A program made the translations under genes and the position numbers. A stretch of 13,082 nucleotides of DNA from Polyrhizophydium stewartii (lineage: Eukaryota > Chytridiomycota > Chytridiomycetes > Rhizophydiales), in contig JADGIZ010000478.1 in NCBI GenBank assembly GCA_027604665.1, forward strand, positions 1 to 13,082, written 5' to 3'. Below, one piece after another: positions 7,165-13,082 of this stretch (position 1 is the first letter of the stretch; each line of letters begins with the position of its first letter). Under the pieces are notes generated by a model that saw only the letters and a program-made list of their open reading frames with translations, did no database searches and was not told the origin of the DNA.

Positions 7165-8434
7165 TCACGCAAGCTGCCCAACAAGCTCCTCAAGCACCTC
7201 GGACGAGCCGTGCTCGAGCCTGAGCTCGACCATGCCGTCGCCGCGCGTCGGACCGAGATTGAGCAGCGCAATGGGCTTGCCGGCCTCGTGCGCGCGCTTG
7301 GCGAGCCGCAGGGCCGAGTAGACTTGCAGCGAGCTGCCAATGATGAGCAGCGCGCCGGCGTCGTCGAGCATCTTGAACGAGGCGTCGCGCACGCGGGCTG
7401 GCATGTTCTCGCCAAAGAAGACGACGTTGGGTTTGAGCATGCCCGAGCATTTTGGGCACGCCGGGTACTGGAAGTGGCTGTAGTCCCAAGTGATCTGCGC
7501 GGGGGGGGGGCGGCGGCGGAAAGAGCGAGAGAGAGAGGAGAGGAGGTGGAGGCCGTCAGCACGGGGCGAGTGGGCGGGCAGGGGAAGAGGCAGCACGCCG
7601 CACCTCGACGTCGCCGTCCGGGTTCACGCTCGACGACACGTCGCTCTCAATCTTGCCCGGATGGCGGCGCGACCACTCATAAATGACGGGGTTCATCTCG
7701 CGCAGGATGGTCTGGAACTGCTCGCGGGTGATCTGGTGGTGGCAGTCGATGCACTCGACGAGGTGCAGCGTGCCGTGGATCTCGATCACGGCGCGGCTGC
7801 CGGCGGCCGAGTGCAGTCCGTCGACGTTTTGCGTCACGACGCCCGTGATGTGCGATGCGGCCTCGAGGGCGGCGATGGCCTTGTGCGATGTGTTGGGCCG
7901 CGCGCTGCTGATCTGCGGCCATCCGAGGAAGCTGCGGGCCCAGTAGCGCTGGCGAAACGAGTGCGGGCCCACAAACTGCTGGTACTGGATCGGCTTGTAA
8001 TCCTTGTTGCGCGAGTAGACGCCTGCCGGGCCGCGGTAGTCGGGGATCCCCGAGTCCGTCGACACGCCGGCGCCTGCACGCCGCACCGCCGAGGCGATTC
8101 GGTCGGCCGCACGCCGGGAAGCCGGGTGAGCGTCGAGCACGGCGGGGCCAGAGCGGCCGTGTGGGCATCACGTTGTCGTCAGCCGGCCGATCTCATTCCA
8201 CGCTTGCTGCGACGACAACGACGCCGCACAGGCGACGCCGTGGCCGCTCGGCGGGTCGGAAGGGGACCCAGGGCCGCCCGCACCTGTGAGCACGACTGTG
8301 CGGCCTTCGTTGCGCAGGAGGAACTCGCGCAGCCGGGATGCGCTGGTCCGCACGGGGCCGAGCACCACGTTCTGCATCGCCGAGTTGTCGCCAACAACAA
8401 CGCAGATGGTGGGGAAACCGGATCCGGGGGGCAT
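7165..8434 (-). CDS. SIRT4-type (class II) sirtuin, NAD-dependent protein deacylase/lipoamidase family
   Basis: NAD+-dependent enzyme that removes acyl groups from lysines; mammalian SIRT4 is mitochondrial with reported lipoamidase and ADP-ribosylation activities. Exons: 8434-8284, 8073-7604 and 7494-7165 (stop TGA). Introns are 210 and 109 nt with GT-AG ends and matching phases. The product is 316 aa from the first in-frame ATG; ATG 8377 would give 297 aa. Motifs: GAGVSTDSGIPDYR (51-64), RQRYWARSFLGWPQ (91-104, very SIRT4-like), TQNVDGLH (131-138), catalytic His150 in EIHG, and zinc Cys 158/161 (CIDC) and 220/223 (CPKC). LKPNVVFFGE (227-236) and GSSLQVYSA (260-268) complete the Rossmann core, and LNLGPTRGD follows. 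The class II signature separates it from nuclear Sir2/SIRT1-3 types. The N-terminus is short for a presequence, so mitochondrial targeting is inferred. It is divergent from DJ-1. Confidence 0.94.
7501..7510. repeat. G10 homopolymer (C10 polypyrimidine tract of sirtuin intron 2)
   Basis: Ten G on the plus strand; read on the minus strand this is a C10 run directly before the GCGCAG acceptor of sirtuin intron 2, following a CT-rich stretch. It probably serves as the polypyrimidine tract. Confidence 0.85.
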
Positions 8435-8579
8435 CTGCGCCGCAGGATCGGCGCCGCAACCCGTGCGGTGGGGGGCCGATCGGCCAGAGCGCTGTTTTGG
8501 GGCATATCCCGATGGCGGGACAACCAAGGGACCTCCTGATCCCGCCGCTCAGAGTTTCCCTGTCCGCCGCCAAGCCACC
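8435..8579. promoter_or_regulatory. Short bidirectional promoter region between sirtuin and DJ-1 genes
   Basis: Only 145 bp separates the two ATGs, which diverge, so both promoters must share or overlap this sequence. A perfect 12-bp palindrome, GGCCGATCGGCC, lies at 8474-8485, about 40 bp from the sirtuin ATG and 94 bp from the DJ-1 ATG. It holds CCG/CGG half-sites of the kind used by fungal zinc-cluster regulators. No TATA box is clear. The DJ-1 start context is GCCACCATGG, a strong consensus. Confidence 0.55.
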
Positions 8580-9522
8580 ATGGTGTCTGCCCACAAGGTC
8601 CTCGTCCTGGTCGCCGACGGCAGCGAGGAGATGGAGACGGGTGCGCGCGGCCGCACGGCAGCCGGGGCGAGAGAGAGAAGGGTGAGCGGGACGCTGACCC
8701 CCCTCTCGACGCCGCCAGTCATCTCGGTCGATGTGCTGCGCCGCGCGGGCATCCACGTCCACCTGGCCGCCGCCCAGGACAGCGTCGAGGCGACGTGCAG
8801 CCGCGGCGTGCGCGTCACGGCCGACGGGCTGCTGGCCGACGTGCCGGGGCTCGCGGCCGGCGGCTACGACGCCATCGTGCTGCCGGGCGGCCTCGCGGGC
8901 GCCAAGACCTTTGCGGCCTCGCCGCGGGTCGGCGCGCTGCTGCGCGAGGGCGAGCAGGCGGGGCTCCTGGTCGCGGCCATCTGTGCAGGTTGGCATCTGA
9001 TGATCGATCGGGAGGCGGGGGGCGGGGTCGCATGGGGTTGAGCCACCATATGCATGCGCACATGCGAATGCGATCTGCTGACGATCTTCCTTTGCCGGGG
9101 CTGGTTGCCGGGGTGCCTGCCTGCATGCACGCACGCACGCTCGCAGCGCCGATTGCACTCAAGGCCGCCGGCGTCTTCCGCGGCGCAAGGATCACCTCGC
9201 ACCCATCAGTGCGCAGCGAGCTGGACGCCGTGTACGCATACTCTGAGGACCGCGTCGTGACGGACGGCAAGCTGGTCACAAGGTTGCGCATCGCACGCAT
9301 CCCCCACCTGCCCGCATCCCGCGCCCACATCCGCACCGCACCGGACCGCACAGCACACGGCACGCTGGCTGACACAGTGTTGTTGAATGGTCTTGCAGCC
9401 GCGGGCCAGGCACCACGTTTGACTTTGCGCTGGCGATCGTCAAGGCGATTTGCGGAGCTGCCAAGATGCATGAGATTGCGGAGCCGATGATGCTGCCGCC
9501 GTCGCTGGTGCAGGCGCTGTGA
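8580..9522 (+). CDS. DJ-1/PARK7 family protein (glyoxalase/deglycase-like, redox-responsive)
   Basis: DJ-1 superfamily members act as cofactor-free glyoxalases or protein deglycases and as oxidative-stress sensors, in cytosol and mitochondria. Exons: 8580-8640, 8719-8988, 9147-9282 and 9399-9522 (stop TGA 9520-9522). Introns are 78, 158 and 116 nt, GT-AG with matching phases. The product is 196 aa, close to the human length (189). Family motifs: SEEMETVISVDVLRRAGI near the N-terminus, with Glu19 matching the catalytic-pocket Glu18 of human DJ-1. YDAIVLPGGLAGAK and LVAAICAAPIAL follow, with nucleophile Cys109 matching human Cys106. Then ITSHPSV has His129 matching human His126, AYSEDRVVTDGKLVTS, and SRGPGTTFDFALAI is the conserved C-terminal block. 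The key pocket residues are therefore all present. The ATG has a consensus ACCATGG context. The protein was split over four frames before splicing but is intact once introns are removed. Confidence 0.96.
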
Positions 9523-10540
9523 CTTCCCACGGCGAAGCTTTGTTCTTTCTGAAGGAGGTTCTGCCTCGAGTGACTCGGCTTGCGTCCATTGCTTCTCTCC
9601 CGCCCATCCCGCGTTGCTATGCATTGAATGAATTGTGCTTTTTGTGTCGCATGGTGGGTGCGTTTGATCTCCGTTGAGTGGGGGATCTTGTGCGACCACA
9701 AGAGAGAAAAGGATACAAGCCAGTCAGTATGCCGCGCTGGCAAATCGGAATCCGAGAATCCTCCATCCACGTCAAATCGCCATACCACAAACGATAGTAC
9801 CGACCACATCTGGCACGCAGCGAACCATCCCGCCGCACGCAGCTCAGCAGATCCATTCTCTTGTTTTCCCGATTTCGTTTGTTGTTACTCGGTTCATTTT
9901 GTGTGTAAAAGGATGTGTAAACCGGCACCGCCCAGTGGCCACACATGCATATGCACGAATGGCCAGGTTAAGGGGGGGGGGAAAACCGCCGATGGTGATG
10001 ATGCTGATGATGCAAGTGTAGCTTCCTTCCAAAAAAAAAAAGACAGGGGATGGAAGTTAGGCGTGGTGAGATGTAGTGAGGCGTGGTGTGGTAAGGTGAG
10101 GTGAGATGGGTTTGTGTGTGTGTGTTTGTGTGTGTAACGGGGTGGTGAACAGAGGTGCCCAAAAGCCTCGATGCAAGAAAAACAGTTTTGGGTGGGGTTT
10201 GGGCCGTGAAGGGGACGCAGGTGGTGTTGGTGTTGGGTGGTGGGAGGTGGTGGATGATGATAATCGGGGATGCAGAGCACGAGCATTGAGCGGCGAGCAG
10301 AGTGAGACGTAACAGATTGGGCAGAGCGGCCTGGTGCGGCCAAGCTATGCGGGGGCATTGCGTGCCTTTGGCCAGCATCGCCACTTCAAGCACCCGAGAG
10401 CTTATTGGCCGTCGCCTGGAAGGAGGATTCACACCGAGCTTGACGGCAAGCGTGCGCGGAGAGGAGGATGGGGGAGGGGGAATACAACCGTCGAGTCCGA
10501 CGAGAGCGACGCAGTGACAGAGACAGGATGCCGATAAAGC
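9523..10540. other. About 1 kb convergent intergenic region, no gene supported
   Basis: Lies between the stop codons of DJ-1 (plus) and the LRR receptor (minus), so it holds two 3' UTRs and downstream DNA. The stretch 9620-9960 is visibly less GC-rich than the rest of the window. It carries a G10 run (9972-9981), an A11 run (10031-10041), a GT-rich degenerate GGTGAG-like tract (about 10060-10110) and a TG repeat (10113-10135). Open frames on either strand here are low-complexity or lack any recognisable motif. No tRNA or known structural RNA could be identified by eye. Confidence 0.6.
10113..10135. repeat. TG-rich microsatellite
   Basis: A short run of TG dinucleotides interrupted by one extra TT step, in the convergent spacer, preceded by degenerate GGTGAG-type repeats. 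Simple sequence, no coding sense. Confidence 0.7.
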
Positions 10541-13082
10541 TCAGCGCCTGCGCTCAAAGGTCGTAATGTTGCTCCTGAGCGTGCCGTGTCTGGGCAGATC
10601 GATGCGCGCCGCAGCGCTCATGCCGCGCGCGCCGGTGCCATTGAGGCCGAAGCCAGCGCCCCGCCCCTCGCCGATATCATCGAGCGAGATGTCGCTCATG
10701 TCGTCGCGGGTCGGACTCGACGGCCGCCACACACCGGGGCTGCCGGCAGACGACAACTTGAGACCCGGACCCGGCAGGTCCATCTTGAGACTGGGGCTCG
10801 GCGGCCGCTTGAGGGTCGGGCTCGACGGCTGCTTGAGGCCGGCCTCGGCATTGCGCAAGGCCTCGGCGCCGTATATGCTGATGTTGAGCAGTGACGTGCG
10901 GCGGCGCCTGCGCTGGCGGCGCTTGTGGCGGCGGGCAGACACCCATGCCGAGAAGAGCACAATCAGGGCCACCGCGAAGCAGCCGACCGACGTGATGAGC
11001 GTCGCCGACTTTGACAGGAATGAGTTGTCTGGCTGCGCGTACGTGCCTGTAGTGCGAGCCAGTCAGCCTCCACAGATCGTCGGATGCAGCCGCGTTCGGT
11101 GCGTGTATGTGTGGAGGCAGGGCTTACAGGTTGCGATGCACCAGTCTGACATTGCGTCGGAGCTGAGACACACTTGGGTGTTGCTGACGTTGCAGGCCGC
11201 GGCGCCTGAGGGCGAGCTCGCGCCGGCGGCAAAGTTGTAGTCGATGTTGCCTGCGATTCCCGGGTTGTTGTCGATACGGCTGCGCGGTACATATGCGTCA
11301 GACGGGTCTGGCCGTTGAGCGCGGCGACGAGTGTCGCACGTGCGACTCACAAGACGTCGTAAACCTGTCCGCGGAAGCAGTCGGTCGCCTCGCCCCACAA
11401 CCGGTTCCAAGAAACATCGCTGGGCGTGCGCAGCGGGGTCAGTATATCTACGAGGTATTCGCATGGTATGCATGCATGCATTTAAACTCACAAAACCAGC
11501 CGAAACTTGCTGACTCGTAAACACGTGCTTCCAAATGTGCTGTTGATGTTGTTGTGCGATATGTTGCTGGACACGCAAGACCAGAAATGTTCAGCACAGT
11601 GCCGTGCGAGCAGCATCACCGATGGTGGATGCGGCATCTCACAGCGACGTCAAGTTCAAAAAGTCTCGGAGGAGCGGCGGTTCTCCTACGATCTGGTTGT
11701 TGGACAGGTCGCTGTTGGTGGCATCGCAAGTCAGCCAGCGTCAGACAGGCGAGGCAGAACGGACGTCGCTGTTGAACAAAAGAACGCACAGGTGCTGCAA
11801 TGCGCCGAGCCTCTCGATCGAGCGCGGAAACGCCTTGATGCGGTTGCCGGACAGATCTCTGCGCACGCGGCAGCGACGATGCCGCGGTCAGCCATCGCAG
11901 TGAACCTCTGGGTGTCTGGCAAGTCAGAGCAACGCAGAGTGGGCGGACTCACAGATGCTGCAGCTGCGTCATGTTCAAGATCCATGTCGGGAATTCGGTG
12001 AGGCTGCTGTTGGTCAGGCCTCTATAGGCGTGTGCGGCGCGAGAGTGGCAGAGGAGCGAGTGAGCAAGAGCGTCGCGTGGCATCAAATGCAGCGGGCGGC
12101 ACGCACAGTCTCCGTAAGCTCTTGAGGCCAATCAGCCAGGACGGGACCAGCCCGACGGGCAGCGAGAGCGAGCTGCGCGGCGAGATCCTTGGTGTCAGCA
12201 GCGAGAGTGCGAGTGCGCGCGATGCACGACTTTGTGCGACTCACATGGCCTCGAGCGGGCGGCCGGCAAGGAACAGCATCTGGGTGGCCGAGAACGGCGT
12301 GCCCGTCACGTCGCTGCACGAGAGGAGCCGCACCGTCAGCGCGCGGATCGAGTACAAGGCTCATTGTGCAAGATCGAGGCGGGGCTCACATGGACTTGAG
12401 TGCAGGAAGAGCCGTGTCGGGCCAGCCCACGGCGTTGAGCTGCGTGCCCGCCACGTTGCTGGCGAGTGCAGGCCGAGTGCGTGTCAGCGGGCGGTCTGGG
12501 AAGCGGCGGCGGGCAATCAGCGGCATCTCACATGGACATGAGGTTGGCGAGCCGGGAGACGCCAGCGGGGATGCTGCCGCTGAGCTGTGCGTTGCCAGAC
12601 ACATCGCTGGGAACGGGCAAGTGTCAGCGGAAAGCAGGAAGATGGACGATGGCGGCATGAACGGCCGATTTCCACGCACAGGTGCTGGAGCTTGGAAAGC
12701 CGGGCAATCGACCAGGGCAGCGTGCCGCTGAGCTGGTTGTCGGAGAGGTCTCTGGCGGCAGGGGCAGGTCAGGAGGGGCTGCTTGGCCGCGCGCGGAAGC
12801 GGGTGTGCAGGCGGGTGCCTCACAGCGAGACGAGGCTGGTGAGCTTGCCGATGTCTGACGGGATGGGGCTGTTGAGCTTGTTCCCGGCCAGGGAGCTTTG
12901 CAGCAGCATGAGCGGAGCGGGCGTGCGGCGTGCGGCGGCGTCAGTGCGCGATGCGGCGGCGGGCGGAGGCGGAGGCGGAGACCCACAGCGTGCGCAGGCG
13001 CGGCAGCGACGCAAGCCACGGCGGGACGCCGCCCGGGATGCCGTTGGCCGACAGATCGCTGTGCGTGCGTGCGGGGCGGGGG
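10541..13082 (-). CDS. Leucine-rich-repeat receptor-like single-pass membrane protein, C-terminal part (5' end beyond window)
   Basis: Probably a cell-surface LRR protein. Exons: 13058-12987, 12895-12824, 12751-12680, 12606-12532, 12458-12390, 12313-12245, 12187-12107, 12021-11953, 11858-11790, 11711-11643, 11566-11492, 11419-11351, 11279-11128 and 11046-10541. Introns are 57-94 nt. The first twelve encode one LRR each (23-27 aa), all split in phase 2 at a hydrophobic codon. Typical units contain DLSDNQLSGTLPWSIARL, DLSGNRIKAFPRSIERL and DLSNNQIVGEPP. The next exon is a Cys-rich cap (CNVSNTQVC, DWCIATC). The last holds a transmembrane helix (ATLITSVGCFAVALIVLFSA), then a strongly basic stop-transfer stretch and a cytoplasmic tail of about 120 aa rich in Ser-Pro. 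No kinase domain follows, so it is receptor-like rather than a receptor kinase. About 505 aa are visible; signal peptide and first repeats lie outside. Ligand unknown. Confidence 0.88.
10757..10837 (-). repeat. Tandem 24-27-bp repeats encoding Ser-Pro/Leu-Lys units in the receptor tail
   Basis: The plus-strand word CTTGAG recurs at 10757, 10784, 10808 and 10832, marking units of 27, 24 and 24 bp with similar sequence between. They encode successive LKQPSSPT, LKRPPSPS and LKMDLPGPG segments in the cytoplasmic tail of the LRR protein, two of them carrying minimal proline-directed phosphorylation sites (SP). Confidence 0.75.
11351..13058 (-). repeat. Array of twelve LRR-encoding exons, one repeat per exon
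   Basis: Twelve consecutive exons of 69, 72, 75 or 81 nt, every one beginning and ending in phase 2, alternate with 57-94-nt introns. Repeats at 12458-12390, 12313-12245 and 12187-12107 are the most diverged from the LxxLxLxxN pattern (for example DVTGTPFSATQMLF); the others keep D-[LV]-S-x-N at the start. Adding or removing any unit would keep the frame. Confidence 0.88.

Noticed and set aside
8193..9158. Minus-strand open frame of 321 codons across the sirtuin start and DJ-1
   Set aside because: It runs antisense to the DJ-1 exons and out of frame with sirtuin exon 1; no domain.
9617..9946. Possible minus-strand gene of about 109 codons in the 1-kb spacer
   Set aside because: No recognisable motif and nothing beyond an open frame in an AT-richer stretch; not distinguishable from chance.
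11468..11481. GCATGC palindromes at 1912-1923 and 11468-11481 as a shared regulatory motif
   Set aside because: Simple alternating sequence; one copy is in a promoter region but the other is inside an LRR gene intron, so a common function is not supported.
1..13082. CRISPR array, prokaryotic operon, phage, insertion sequence or biosynthetic cluster
   Set aside because: All supported genes are eukaryotic housekeeping, receptor or membrane genes with spliceosomal introns or independent promoters. No spaced repeat array, transposase, integrase or terminal inverted repeats were found.

Overview
This is a GC-rich eukaryotic nuclear window with compact, intron-dense genes. The introns I could place run from about 57 to 290 nt, mostly 60-130. 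Donors are mostly GTGCGN or GTGAGT and acceptors CAG. A eukaryote is certain from the spliced genes (lipoyl synthase, myosin regulatory light chain, DJ-1, sirtuin, LRR receptor). The gene set, with a FEX-type fluoride exporter, a non-muscle-type myosin light chain, an LRR single-pass membrane protein and an intronless ankyrin/F-box-like protein, best fits an early-diverging (chytrid-like) fungus. That placement is inference, because no marker here fixes the species.

Layout: (1) 1-748, minus: 5' part of a fluoride exporter, cut by the window start. (2) 837-1810, minus: myosin regulatory light chain, complete. (3) 2185-3860, plus: lipoyl synthase, six exons, divergent from the light chain. (4) 4177-6084, plus: intronless F-box-like/ankyrin protein. 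(5) 6141-6839, minus: small unrecognised membrane protein, convergent with the ankyrin gene. (6) 7165-8434, minus: SIRT4-type sirtuin, three exons. (7) 8580-9522, plus: DJ-1/PARK7 family protein, four exons, sharing a 145-bp divergent promoter with the sirtuin. (8) 9523-10540: about 1 kb with no supported gene, between convergent genes. (9) 10541 to beyond 13082, minus: LRR receptor-like membrane protein, with at least twelve exons each encoding one leucine-rich repeat, then a Cys-rich cap, a transmembrane helix and a basic, Ser-Pro-rich tail.

This is ordinary eukaryotic chromosome rather than a mobile or operon-like system. Possible functional links are a mitochondrial theme (lipoyl synthase, SIRT4-type sirtuin, DJ-1) and the proximity of a lipoate-installing enzyme to a homologue of SIRT4, whose mammalian form has reported lipoamidase activity. 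Other points of interest are the one-repeat-per-exon LRR gene, a light-chain gene whose start codon appears to be a 3-nt exon piece before an intron, and the fluoride exporter, whose pore-motif Asn is replaced by Gln in the visible half. All exon models were built by eye from reading frame, splice dinucleotides, phase and family conservation.
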